NCBI GenBank assembly: GCA_902521005.1
Contig: CABYPZ010000009.1
Location: 1 to 37,187 of the forward strand
DNA length: 37,187 nucleotides
Reading direction: 5' to 3'
DNA from: an uncultured Pelagibacteraceae bacterium
GTDB taxonomy: Bacteria; Pseudomonadota; Alphaproteobacteria; Pelagibacterales; Pelagibacteraceae
Every line of letters starts with the position of its first letter. Within the stretch, counting starts at the first letter, position 1. Below the pieces are notes generated by a model. That model was not told the origin of the DNA and ran no database searches. It worked only from the letters and a program-made list of their open reading frames with translations. A program made the translations under genes and the position numbers. Shown in pieces: positions 25,860 to 34,474 of the stretch.

Positions 25860-26633
25860 TTAATTTAAATATTTGTTTAAATCTAAAGCGTGATGTTTCC
25901 TAATTTTTACATTTTTTTCAAATTCTCTATGCCTTTTTGCGGCAATTGATATCCACTTCTCCATAATTTTTTTATGGTCAGGAAAATTATTTATATTATT
26001 TTTATGAAACTCAGAACTTTCTTCTGTAAAGTGTTTTATCTCTGGAGAATTTAATACTTTTGGATCAATAGCATGAGTAATTTCAAGCATTTGACCCCTT
26101 GATAGTCTAGAAAAATAAGTATGTGAGCTCATTAGCATTATTTTTGGGAGTTTAAGCTCATTATCCTTTATCCATTTTTTTAGTTGAGCAGACGAGTCCT
26201 CTGGATCGTCAGGAAAATTTAATTCTTTATTAGTATCTATATGTCTTACTATTAGACAATTAACTGTGTTTCCTCTTTTGTAAAGTTCTAACAAATAGTA
26301 TTCAGGTCTTTCATAACAGCCATCATGTTTGTTTTTAAATATTACTTCTTGAACTGCAGTATTTACTACGCTTTCATATACACCAGCAACATCTGCTACT
26401 CCGATAAGAATGGACTCTGTAATGTTATTATTTTCTACTTTAGCTAACCTATATGCATCAAACCAGAGACCGTAATAAGAGTCTCTTTCTTTAGTAGCTA
26501 AATACCAATCACCGGAGCTTAATTTAGTTTTAAGATATTTATTAACAACGAATTCATCAAAATTTATTTTCTCTGCTAGTGATTGTGAATTTAATAAAAT
26601 TAAAATAAATATTGTGTGAATAAATTTTAGCAT
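25860..26633 (-). CDS. Exported protein of unknown function next to tauE
   Basis: About 257 residues. The ATG at 26631-26633 is chosen because the product then starts with a clean signal peptide (MLKFIHTIFILILLNSQSLA), and it lies 10 bases after the tauE stop; an earlier start at 26669 would overlap tauE. The mature protein is alpha/beta in look, with GDWYLATKERDSYYGLWFDAYRLAK, GVADVAGVYES, CYERPEYYLLELYKR, SSHTYFSRLSRGQMLEITHAID, and a basic, His-containing C-terminus. No family is recognised. The position suggests a periplasmic role linked to sulfite or sulfonate handling, but that is inference. Confidence 0.75.
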   Translation of the reverse strand: MLKFIHTIFILILLNSQSLAEKINFDEFVVNKYLKTKLSSGDWYLATKERDSYYGLWFDAYRLAKVENNNITESILIGVADVAGVYESVVNTAVQEVIFKNKHDGCYERPEYYLLELYKRGNTVNCLIVRHIDTNKELNFPDDPEDSSAQLKKWIKDNELKLPKIMLMSSHTYFSRLSRGQMLEITHAIDPKVLNSPEIKHFTEESSEFHKNNINNFPDHKKIMEKWISIAAKRHREFEKNVKIRKHHALDLNKYLN

Positions 26634-26643
26634 AAAAATTTTT

Positions 26644-27735
26644 TTACTTGCTAGCTTTAAGCTTAGCAATTCTTTTAGTATTCCAATTTGAAATGAGTTT
26701 TCTTAATCCAGCAGCACCAACACCTAAAACTACTGCCAAAACTACCGATGTTAAGCCATAAAAAGTTGGGAGATCTTTAGAATACTGTAATATAAAATTA
26801 TCTAAGGGACCCAATTGATTAACTCCATTGGTAATTTTTTCAATAATCACCTCTTCTTTAATAAACCTTTCAAAGGCAATTGCTATTCCAACAGCTAGAA
26901 TTAAAATTGCTAAAATAGTTTTAAACTCTGTGCTATCAATTTTTTCCCCTATCTTTTGTCCGACTTGAACTCCAACTATAGAACCTAGGATTAATATAGT
27001 AATTAAAACTAAATCTATAGTTCCATAATTAAGAGCATGCAATACTGTAACAATTGCACTCACAAAGATTGTAACGAATAAAGATGTTCCAGGAATTAAC
27101 TTGGTTGGCATTCCAATAATATAAATCATCGCAGGAACTAAAATAAAAGCTCCTCCTATACCCATTATAGCAGCAATGTATCCAACAATCAGACCAATAA
27201 TGATTGGCGTAAATATACTTTCATATACTTTTGATTTTTTAAATCTCATTCTAAAAGGAAGGCCATGTATCCAATAATGTTGATGTAATTTTTTTCTAAC
27301 AATTATTTTTTTTCTTGCTTTATCTATTTCTGAAACACCTTGTATCAACATAAATGTACCCAAAATTGCTAAGAGATACATGTAAGCTAATGCGATAACA
27401 TCGTTTATCTTTCCAATATCTTTTAAATAGGTAAAAGTAATTATTCCTAATAAAGTTCCAAATACGCCACCCAAGACTATCATTAAACCCATTTTATAAT
27501 CTAATGTGCCTTTTAGATAATGAGTAGTTGAACCTGAAACAGAGGTTCCTAATATGTTACTAGCTTCATTTGGTACTGCGTATGCAGGAGGAATTCCAAG
27601 AAAAATTAAAAAAGGAGTCATTAAAAAACCACCACCAACTCCAAACAAACCTGATAGAACTCCGACAAATAAACTTAACAAAAAAATTATTGGTATATTG
27701 ATTTCTACTTGAGCAATTGGAAGAAAATACTCCAT
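26644..27735 (-). CDS. tauE: Sulfite exporter TauE/SafE family protein
   Basis: Membrane transporter of 363 residues with about eight or nine helices. The family repeats are visible: GVLSGLFGVGGGFLMTPFLIFLGIPPAYAVPNEASNILGTS in the first half and GYIAAIMGIGGAFILVPAMIYIIGMPTKLIPGTS in the second. A longer hydrophilic loop between the halves and an extra C-terminal helix make it longer than the common 250-residue form. The TauE/SafE family includes exporters of sulfite and organosulfonates. Its place between the APS reductase genes and the sulfonate lyases makes sulfite export the likely job. Confidence 0.88.
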   Translation of the reverse strand: MEYFLPIAQVEINIPIIFLLSLFVGVLSGLFGVGGGFLMTPFLIFLGIPPAYAVPNEASNILGTSVSGSTTHYLKGTLDYKMGLMIVLGGVFGTLLGIITFTYLKDIGKINDVIALAYMYLLAILGTFMLIQGVSEIDKARKKIIVRKKLHQHYWIHGLPFRMRFKKSKVYESIFTPIIIGLIVGYIAAIMGIGGAFILVPAMIYIIGMPTKLIPGTSLFVTIFVSAIVTVLHALNYGTIDLVLITILILGSIVGVQVGQKIGEKIDSTEFKTILAILILAVGIAIAFERFIKEEVIIEKITNGVNQLGPLDNFILQYSKDLPTFYGLTSVVLAVVLGVGAAGLRKLISNWNTKRIAKLKASK

Positions 27736-27781
27736 ATCTTTAACTATTCCTCAAAAAACGGAATGTCAACTAGAGATTAAA

Positions 27782-27922
27782 TTATAGAAATGTATTAATT
27801 AAAATAAATGACCAGTAAGCAGCTAACCCAAAATAAATAGTATTTTTCATATTTATTAGTGAATTAAAATTTGGAAGATGCTTAACAACTGATTTTGTAT
27901 TTTGTAAAAATTTATTAAGCAT
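27782..27922 (-). CDS. Small membrane protein between aprA and tauE, 46 residues
   Basis: Frame from ATG at 27920-27922 to TAA at 27782-27784. A hydrophilic N-terminal part (MLNKFLQNTKSVVKHLPNF) precedes one C-terminal hydrophobic segment (TIYFGLAAYWSFILINTFL). It fills most of the gap between the 116-residue unknown gene and tauE, on the same strand. No family recognised. The layout looks like a single-helix accessory subunit. Confidence 0.6.
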   Translation of the reverse strand: MLNKFLQNTKSVVKHLPNFNSLINMKNTIYFGLAAYWSFILINTFL

Positions 27923-27965
27923 ATTTAGCAATTACACCTAGGAGAATAGATTTTCAAGAAAATTT

Positions 27966-28316
27966 TTAAAAAATAGTTGCTCCAAAAACTTTTACCTGAT
28001 CTCCCTCGTCACCTAGAACTAGACGACCTAAAAACTCCCCAGGTATCTTTGTGCTAGTCTGTTTATATAATATAGTTATATAAAGACCCCTTCTAATACA
28101 GCCAAATGCCTTACAGCCCTCAGATAACGAAGAAATGAGCTCATTGTTAGCCCACTGTTTACCAAGCTCAACTTCGTTAGCTCCATAAAGCATCTGTGAA
28201 GAAAGATCTTTGGTAAAACTACCATAATCTTTGATGTTTGATGATCTGACTAAATTAGCCCAAATAGGTTCAGCAATTTTAATTATTTCCTCGTCAGACT
28301 TATCGTTAATACTCAT
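27966..28316 (-). CDS. Conserved-looking protein of unknown function after aprA
   Basis: A 116-residue soluble protein, 15 bases downstream of aprA on the same strand. It has an N-terminal helical part rich in acidic and small residues (DEEIIKIAEPIWANLVRSS, DYGSFTKDLSSQM) and a beta-rich C-terminal part (CIRRGLYITILYKQ, GEFLGRLVLGDEGDQVKVFGATIF). The general shape recalls NTF2-like folds, but this is a weak impression. Two cysteines lie in GCKAFGCIRRG. The linkage suggests a role with APS reductase. Confidence 0.75.
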   Translation of the reverse strand: MSINDKSDEEIIKIAEPIWANLVRSSNIKDYGSFTKDLSSQMLYGANEVELGKQWANNELISSLSEGCKAFGCIRRGLYITILYKQTSTKIPGEFLGRLVLGDEGDQVKVFGATIF

Positions 28317-28331
28317 TGATGATATTATATT

Positions 28332-30188
28332 TTATGAAGCTTGTTTTTTCTCTTTTTCATCTACTATATGATACACGGGCACTTTTTCTAAAGAAAATTT
28401 ACCAGTTTTAGGATCTCTTCTTGATACTGTTAAACAATGCCAATTTTCGTCATCTAATTTTAAGTGATCTCCTCTATAGTAATAACCTGGCCAACGTGTT
28501 TCCTCACGGAACATCGTGTGTTCTGTTACACATTGCGACGTAAGGGCTCTATGTTTTAATTCCCATGCTCTCATTAGCTGGTGGTAATCTTCAGCACCAA
28601 CATTTTCTAAATCTTCTTGTAACCATTGCAATAACTCTAATCCTCTTTTAAGCATATTAGCATTTGTCATGTAGTTAGTAGCAATACCTCCTACATATTC
28701 ATCCATAATTCTTTGAAGTCTTTGTAGACCTTGAATTGGAGAAATATAACTTGGAGAAACAGTTCCTCCAGTAATTTCATTTCTACCAACAGTATAGTTT
28801 TCTAATGGTTTAAAGATAATCTCTTTAAAATTTTCACATTGTTTATCAGAAACTGTAAGGCCTTCGGCTTTCTTATCTTGTATATATTTTACAGCAGCCT
28901 TAGCAGCCAAACGACCTTCTGTAAAAGAACCAGATGAAAACTTATGAGCACTGCCACCTACTGTATCACCAGCTCCAAAAAGACCATCTACTGTTAACAT
29001 TCTATTATATCCCCAAAAATATTCAGGGGGAGAAAGATCTTCAGGACCACTTACCCATGCTCCTGAACAAGTTGCATGTGAACCCATAACATATGGTTCT
29101 GACGTAGTTAATTCAGGGTTAGTATATTTTGGATCAATATTTTGTGATGCCCAAACAACTGCCTGTCCAACAGTCATACCTAAAAAATTTTCCCAACCAA
29201 CAGTTTCTAAATGTGGATCTTGAAAAGCTTCTGTTGTAACCATGTGAATTGGTCCACCACCAGCCATTGTTTCTTGAATGAAGGCGTGATTTCTTAAACA
29301 AGTTGGAGTTGGATGATGATCAATATATTCGCCTACTAATTCTTTTGTATGATCGTACCATTTTTTTTCATAATTCTCTCCATTTGCATTCTGAGTATAA
29401 GTTTTTAAATGTAAAAAATATGCTCCTACTGGTCCATATCCATCTTTAAATCTACATAGAACAATTCTATTTTCCATTTGAGTCATTTTAGCACCAACTG
29501 CAATTGGTAAAGCGTATGCCGAACCGTTACTCCAAGGTGCATACCAAGTTCTACCCATTCCCTCACCAACAGCTCTAGGTTTAAATATGTGTGAAGCTCC
29601 ACCTGCTGCAACTATTACTGTTTTAGCTCTAAAGACATAATAATCCCCTGTTCTCATATTAAATCCTACTGCTCCACCTACTCTATTTTCTTTAGTTTCA
29701 TCCATAAGAAGATGAGTAATCATAATTCTATTATATATTTTATCAGCAGATTTTTTTGCTGCTTCAGCAACAATTGGCTTATAACTCTCGCCGTGTATCA
29801 TTATTTGCCATTTGCCTTCTCTAAGATAACGACCAGTTTTTTCGTTTTTCATCATGGGTAGACCCCATTCGTCAAACATATGTACAGTAGAGTCTACATG
29901 ACGGGCCATATCATAACCTAGATCTTCTCTTACCATGCCCATTAAATCGTTACGTGCGTACCTAACGTGATCTTCAGGTTGATTTTCATCCCACTGCATT
30001 CCCATATAACAGTTGATTGCATATAGACCTTGAGCGACAGCACCGCTTCTATCTATATTTGCTTTTTCAACACAAACAATTTTTAGATCTCTTCCCCAAT
30101 GTCTCGCCTCAAAAGCAGCACCAGTTCCGGCCATTCCTCCGCCAACGACTAGAACATCGCAATCTTCAAAAATAGTTTTTTTAGCCAT
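28332..30188 (-). CDS. aprA: Adenylylsulfate (APS) reductase subunit alpha
   Basis: FAD-containing catalytic subunit of dissimilatory-type APS reductase, 618 residues, normal for the family. The FAD motif VVGGGMAG is at 14-21; GVAQ-type AVAQGLYAINCYMG, HATCSGAWVSGPEDLSPPEYFWGYN and GAGDTVGGSAHKFSSGSFTEGRLAA are strongly AprA-like. With no sulfate-reduction genes here and sulfite-releasing enzymes nearby, it most likely works in reverse, making APS from sulfite and AMP. ATP sulfurylase, which would finish the route to sulfate, is not in the window. It overlaps aprB by one base (TAATG). Confidence 0.97.
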   Translation of the reverse strand: MAKKTIFEDCDVLVVGGGMAGTGAAFEARHWGRDLKIVCVEKANIDRSGAVAQGLYAINCYMGMQWDENQPEDHVRYARNDLMGMVREDLGYDMARHVDSTVHMFDEWGLPMMKNEKTGRYLREGKWQIMIHGESYKPIVAEAAKKSADKIYNRIMITHLLMDETKENRVGGAVGFNMRTGDYYVFRAKTVIVAAGGASHIFKPRAVGEGMGRTWYAPWSNGSAYALPIAVGAKMTQMENRIVLCRFKDGYGPVGAYFLHLKTYTQNANGENYEKKWYDHTKELVGEYIDHHPTPTCLRNHAFIQETMAGGGPIHMVTTEAFQDPHLETVGWENFLGMTVGQAVVWASQNIDPKYTNPELTTSEPYVMGSHATCSGAWVSGPEDLSPPEYFWGYNRMLTVDGLFGAGDTVGGSAHKFSSGSFTEGRLAAKAAVKYIQDKKAEGLTVSDKQCENFKEIIFKPLENYTVGRNEITGGTVSPSYISPIQGLQRLQRIMDEYVGGIATNYMTNANMLKRGLELLQWLQEDLENVGAEDYHQLMRAWELKHRALTSQCVTEHTMFREETRWPGYYYRGDHLKLDDENWHCLTVSRRDPKTGKFSLEKVPVYHIVDEKEKKQAS

Positions 30189-30658
30189 TAATAATAAACA
30201 CCTTTTTTAAAAGCACTTTTTTCTACTTTAGGTAATTCTTTTTTTGTATTTAAACCCTCTGGTTCTGAATAAAGAATTTGTGAATTTATTTCTCCTTGAT
30301 TTGGTTTATCGCCATCTGCAAGTTTTGGAATAAATTTTCCCCATGGTTTTGTTGTTATTGGAGAAACAAAGTCTTTTACTGTTCCATTTCTAAATTTAAT
30401 CTTCCAAGAAATAGTTCCTTTTTCTTCTTCTCTTCTAACTCTAACACTATGTCCCATAGGTGCGAAGTCTGCATATCCTCTTACATCAATAGCATGATTT
30501 GGGCATGCTTTTACACATGAATAACATTCCCAACAAAAATTAGGTTCAATATTTTTTGCACGTCTAATAGTTTCGTCAATGTGCATAATATCTGAAGGAC
30601 AAATATCTACACAATGACCACATCCATCACATCGTGTCATATATACAAAAGTTGACAT
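30188..30658 (-). CDS. aprB: Adenylylsulfate (APS) reductase subunit beta
   Basis: Electron-transfer subunit with two [4Fe-4S] clusters. Cysteines C10, C13, C16, C20 (RCDGCGHCVDICP) and C42, C45, C48, C52 (FCWECYSCVKACP) are arranged as in AprB, followed by GYADFAPMG and a C-terminal tail that wraps around AprA in known structures. The 156-residue length is normal. It lies between the membrane protein gene (29 bases upstream) and aprA. Confidence 0.96.
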   Translation of the reverse strand: MSTFVYMTRCDGCGHCVDICPSDIMHIDETIRRAKNIEPNFCWECYSCVKACPNHAIDVRGYADFAPMGHSVRVRREEEKGTISWKIKFRNGTVKDFVSPITTKPWGKFIPKLADGDKPNQGEINSQILYSEPEGLNTKKELPKVEKSAFKKGVYY

Positions 30659-30687
30659 ATTATTTTTATATTCCTTTCTTTATCATA

Positions 30688-31488
30688 TTAATAGTGCTTT
30701 GGTGCCTCACGTTTAATACCCATACCAAATTGCTCTGGAGCATCAGCTTCTGGGGGTAAATTATCTCTTGAACCATCTGCTTCCGCTAAATTTTTTTGAA
30801 TTGCAGCTCCTGGTTTATAAAACATATGTGCAAATTTAGACCAATATACTCCACCGAACAAAACTAGATTCGATACAATATAAAAAACTAGAAAAACTTT
30901 ATCATCCCATCTGCCATCTAAATTTAACGACTGCAGATATGACCAAATTAATCCGAATAATGAAGTGGCAATTAATGCTAATACAAATAAGTCTGCCTGA
31001 ATAATTCTATACCAAGGCTGCGCTTCTGAGTAAACATCTACTCTTAAAAAGAACCAGAACCATGCCCCACCTAAAACAGTCATAATTGCACCCACGTGCC
31101 ATATGATCGGCCAAAGTGATGGAGTGCTAGAAGATGTTGAAGCATAAAAGAAAATCATAACTACAGATGCAACCCAAAATAAAATAGTTCCATACATTCC
31201 GAGTAAATGAGCTACCCTTCTTTTTCCAGCACCAAGTTCAGAAGTTGTACCAATATCATAAACAACTGTTTTTGCAATTACAGAAACTCTCTCACCTGTT
31301 CCTAATTCTCTAGTTGCTGACTTCTTTGCTTTTTTTGCATTATTAAAAAAATATTTTACATTTTTTTTATGAATTATATCCATTACAGTTCCAACAACAA
31401 TTAATCCAATCATCACAATAACAAATGATTGAAGAAATATAGAAGGTATAGCTTCAGAAAGAACCGCAAATGGATTTATTGTAAACAT
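30688..31488 (-). CDS. aprM: Putative membrane anchor of APS reductase (AprM-like)
   Basis: A 266-residue protein with five or six membrane helices. Histidines in or near helices (HLLGMYGTILFW, WPIIWHVG, KFAHMFYKPG) look like heme b or quinone-site ligands, as in nitrate-reductase-gamma-like anchors. It is directly upstream of aprBA on the same strand, the position of AprM in sulfur oxidisers, where it is thought to pass electrons between APS reductase and the quinone pool. The gene name is given by context and general similarity, so treat it as provisional. Confidence 0.72.
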   Translation of the reverse strand: MFTINPFAVLSEAIPSIFLQSFVIVMIGLIVVGTVMDIIHKKNVKYFFNNAKKAKKSATRELGTGERVSVIAKTVVYDIGTTSELGAGKRRVAHLLGMYGTILFWVASVVMIFFYASTSSSTPSLWPIIWHVGAIMTVLGGAWFWFFLRVDVYSEAQPWYRIIQADLFVLALIATSLFGLIWSYLQSLNLDGRWDDKVFLVFYIVSNLVLFGGVYWSKFAHMFYKPGAAIQKNLAEADGSRDNLPPEADAPEQFGMGIKREAPKHY

Positions 31489-31548
31489 TTTATAATTTTA
31501 TCTCCGCAATTTTAAAAAAAAACTCTTCTAATACAAATGAAAAATTAG

Positions 31549-31590
31549 ATCAACTGTGTTATGAGCACATTTATACACTAGATAGTTGAT
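31549..31590 (-). other. Imperfect inverted repeat between HIT and aprM genes
   Basis: Arms ATCAACT (31549-31555) and AGTTGAT (31584-31590), with an inner GTGT/ACAC pairing. Read on the minus strand it begins at the stop codon of the HIT gene and is followed by a short T-rich stretch. It could terminate the upstream pab-HIT transcript or be an operator for aprM. Weak. Confidence 0.3.
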
Positions 31591-31994
31591 TATTTGTTGT
31601 TTTTTCTAATATAATGTTGTTTTGAGGGTATCACGCCTCTTATACCCCCTTGAGGATTTTCTACATCTCCTTCTCTACGCGGAATCAAATGAATGTGACA
31701 ATGCATAATAGATTGACCTGAGATTTTACCTGCATTACTCCCAATATTAAATGCTTTAACTGTTGAATCTTTTTTTAATATCAAATCTTTCAGAAGTTTT
31801 ATCAAATTATTGCACGCCAGAATCTCATCATTATTTAATTCAAAATAATCTTTAACATGTCTTTTTGGAAAAATTAAAGCATGATGTTTGGACACTGGAT
31901 AACTATCAAAAGATGATATTGCTAAATCGTTGCTAAAAATAATTTCAGTTTTTTTAATTTTACAAAAAATACATGGGTTATTTGGGTCACTCAT
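31590..31994 (-). CDS. HIT family nucleotide-binding protein
   Basis: Histidine-triad hydrolase, 134 residues. The HxHxH motif H98, H100, H102 lies in QSIMHCHIHLIPRR, and an N-terminal CIFCKI (C8, C11) may bind zinc. Members hydrolyse adenosine phosphoramidates or dinucleoside polyphosphates. It starts 2 bases after the pabC-like gene and is the last gene of the overlapping minus-strand chain. APS-type adenylyl compounds are possible substrates of some HIT proteins, so the nearness to apr genes is worth noting but unproven. Confidence 0.92.
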   Translation of the reverse strand: MSDPNNPCIFCKIKKTEIIFSNDLAISSFDSYPVSKHHALIFPKRHVKDYFELNNDEILACNNLIKLLKDLILKKDSTVKAFNIGSNAGKISGQSIMHCHIHLIPRREGDVENPQGGIRGVIPSKQHYIRKNNK

Positions 31995-31996
31995 AA

Positions 31997-32743
31997 TTAT
32001 TTAATTAAATTATTATAAACTTTATTAACCTTTTTCGAGTACAAAAAACTTTTACGTTTCCAATTTAATTCATCAATACTTGATACAGATGTTACAGTTT
32101 TTCCAGATCCTACTAGAAGTATTTCTTGAAAACTATCTAGATCCTTAATTTTTATATCTTTAAAATTTATCTTAATTTTTTTATTTAAATATTTAATAGT
32201 ATTCCCTATATAACAATTATTTTTGGGAGAAAAATATTTACCGTTTTTTACAAATAATAAATTTGAAGTACCTGTTTCTAATATTTTATCTTTATAGCAT
32301 AAAGCAAGATCATATTTAGTATTATCGAGATTGCTTAGTCTTTTTAGAATTTGTTTATAAAATAAGTTCTTATATTTTGGTTCTATCCTTTTGTAATTAA
32401 ATACTTTTAATTTGAATTCCTTTTTAGGAGTTAATCTTTTTCTTATAGATATCGAAATAGTTTTTTTATTTAGAGCTATTCTTAATAGATGGTTATTAAA
32501 ATTTTTTTTTAAGCTTTTATTTATAAGAGATGGTAATATTTTTTTAAGATTTTTTTTTCTTATTTTATATTTTTTTGTGGAAGAGATTAAATTATTTAGA
32601 TGATTTTTTTTGAGAACTATTTTATTTTTGTTTCCAACAAGTCTCATAGTCGTAAAAACACCTTTGTTTCCCCAAAGTTCATTGAAAGAAATTTCTTTTA
32701 AATCTTTAAGCTGATAGGATTTTTTTAATAAGAACTTTGCCAT
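31997..32743 (-). CDS. pabC: Aminotransferase class IV, probable 4-amino-4-deoxychorismate lyase
   Basis: PLP enzyme that turns aminodeoxychorismate into p-aminobenzoate and pyruvate for folate synthesis. The 248-residue sequence is divergent and Lys-rich, but GVFTTMRLVG near the start and ILETGTSNLLFVKNGKYFSP in the second half match fold-type IV enzymes. The assignment as PabC comes mostly from its position directly after pabB and pabA. Its start overlaps the end of pabA by 38 bases; no later start codon is available before the conserved GVFTT. Confidence 0.8.
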   Translation of the reverse strand: MAKFLLKKSYQLKDLKEISFNELWGNKGVFTTMRLVGNKNKIVLKKNHLNNLISSTKKYKIRKKNLKKILPSLINKSLKKNFNNHLLRIALNKKTISISIRKRLTPKKEFKLKVFNYKRIEPKYKNLFYKQILKRLSNLDNTKYDLALCYKDKILETGTSNLLFVKNGKYFSPKNNCYIGNTIKYLNKKIKINFKDIKIKDLDSFQEILLVGSGKTVTSVSSIDELNWKRKSFLYSKKVNKVYNNLIK

Positions 32744-33263
32744 TTTTAGTTAAAAAAGATTCTGGGTGGAATTGAAAACCAAAAACTTTATTTTTATGAT
32801 CTTCTATACCCATAGCTATGTTGGTTTTAGTACATCTCATAGTAATTTTCATATCTTTTGAAATGAAAGGTTCTTCCAATCTTAAAGAATGATATCTTCC
32901 AACTTCAAAAAATTTATTTTTATTAAACAATTTGCTATCTTTTGTTACTTTTATTTTAGATTGAAAACCATGAAAAATTCTTCTTTGTTGTATTATTTTA
33001 CCACCTTCGTTATATAAAATTTGTTGATAACCAAGACATATACCAATTATTTTTTTATACCCTTTATATTTATTATAAATTTTTGATGTCACAGAATAAT
33101 CCTTGGGTGAACCTGGTCCAGGGGAAAAAACAATTATTTCACTTTCATCTAATTTCTTTTGATTTATTTCAAAATAGTTAGAGCAGTATACATCATCAAA
33201 CATTGAAAATTGATGAACCACGTTCCAGGTAAATGAGTCTTGATGATCAATTATGTAAATCAT
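32706..33263 (-). CDS. pabA: Aminodeoxychorismate synthase glutaminase subunit (PabA-type)
   Basis: Class I glutamine amidotransferase of 185 residues that supplies ammonia to PabB. The nucleophile C76 is in GICLGYQQ, and H166/E168 are in FQFHPES; FSPGPGSPKDY is at 46-55. The same family serves anthranilate synthase (TrpG), and the partner subunit decides; see pabB. Overlaps pabB by 4 bases and pabC by 38. Confidence 0.88.
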   Translation of the reverse strand: MIYIIDHQDSFTWNVVHQFSMFDDVYCSNYFEINQKKLDESEIIVFSPGPGSPKDYSVTSKIYNKYKGYKKIIGICLGYQQILYNEGGKIIQQRRIFHGFQSKIKVTKDSKLFNKNKFFEVGRYHSLRLEEPFISKDMKITMRCTKTNIAMGIEDHKNKVFGFQFHPESFLTKNGKVLIKKILSA

Positions 33264-34474
33264 TTATATAACTCCAGTAAAGATTTTGCTTTTATGAAAT
33301 TTTCATTAAATTCTTTTTTTGCTGAACTATCTAAAACCACACCTGATGCAGCAGATATCTCAGAAATATTTTTGTAATTTAAAATTGATCTTATAATAAT
33401 ATTAAATCTCATATCTTCATTAAACTTTATAAAACCAAAACTACCAGTAAAAATATTTCTATCTTCTTTTTCTTGTTTATTTAATAATTCTAAAGTTCTA
33501 ATTTTTGGACAGCCAATAACCGAACCGCCTGGCATCATTGATTTGATTATATTTAAAACTGAGGTTTTGTCTTTAATAATTCCTTGAATAGAACTTACAT
33601 AATGAAAAAGATGCTTATATTCCTCAACATATTTCTCTTTTAGGATTTTTACTGATCCTGGTTTACATATTCTTGAAAGATCATTTCTCTCTAGATCAAC
33701 AATCATATTATGCTCTTTTGTTTCTTTGTCATTACTTTTAAAAAATTTAAGCGCATTGATTTTTTTAATCTTAGTATTCTTTCTTAAAGTTCCTGCAATT
33801 GGTTTGGTGATAATTTTATTACCTTTTTTTTCAATTAAAGTTTCAGGGGAACAGCTAACTATCGAGTAATCCTTATCCCTTATCATAAAAGACTCTGGAG
33901 AAGAATTTACTTTCATTAATCTCCAAAAGAAATTAATGGGATTAATTTTAGATCTGTTTTTGTACTTAGTGCAAATTTTAATTTGGTAAGTTTCTCCTTG
34001 TCTTATTTTTTTTGAGAATAAATTAAAAATTTTGTTATATTTTGTAAAATTAAGATTTAATTTAAAAGGAGATAAAATTTTAGTTTGACTAAAATTGTCG
34101 TTAAATTTAGGTTTTTTTACATTTGAATAAATTTTAATCTTATTTCTTATTTTGATAATTGTTTCAGGTTTATAAAATATACCTTTGTAAAAATTTAATT
34201 TTTTTTGATTTTTAATTCTTATATTTAATAAATTGCATAAAATTTCATACCCAAAAAAACCTAGATATAAATCAGTTTCTTTTTTAAATTTTTTTTTAGA
34301 AAAACTATTTAAAAATCTGCTTATATTTAAATTGGTTAATATTATCTTTTTTGAAAAATCTGTATAAATATTATACCCACCATCAACTTTATAAATTATC
34401 AAAGCTTTATCTGATTGATAAAGTTTTTCTAAATATGGATTAAATTTAAGCTTCTGCTTTTTGTAATCTATCAA
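33260..34474 (-). CDS. pabB: Aminodeoxychorismate synthase component I (PabB-type chorismate-binding enzyme)
   Basis: Chorismate-binding enzyme of 404 residues that aminates chorismate at C4 (PabB) or C2 (TrpE). The C-terminal catalytic domain has GETYQIKICTK, SCSPETLIEKKG, NMIVDLERNDLSRI, MPGGSVIGCPKIRTLELL and TGSFGFI. PGGS and the short N-terminal domain favour PabB; however the PIAGT motif at 225-229 has Ala where E. coli PabB has the reactive Lys of PIKGT, as in TrpE. The neighbouring pabC-like gene supports folate synthesis. Its first 29 bases overlap the end of the MFS gene. Confidence 0.82.
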   Translation of the reverse strand: MIDYKKQKLKFNPYLEKLYQSDKALIIYKVDGGYNIYTDFSKKIILTNLNISRFLNSFSKKKFKKETDLYLGFFGYEILCNLLNIRIKNQKKLNFYKGIFYKPETIIKIRNKIKIYSNVKKPKFNDNFSQTKILSPFKLNLNFTKYNKIFNLFSKKIRQGETYQIKICTKYKNRSKINPINFFWRLMKVNSSPESFMIRDKDYSIVSCSPETLIEKKGNKIITKPIAGTLRKNTKIKKINALKFFKSNDKETKEHNMIVDLERNDLSRICKPGSVKILKEKYVEEYKHLFHYVSSIQGIIKDKTSVLNIIKSMMPGGSVIGCPKIRTLELLNKQEKEDRNIFTGSFGFIKFNEDMRFNIIIRSILNYKNISEISAASGVVLDSSAKKEFNENFIKAKSLLELYK

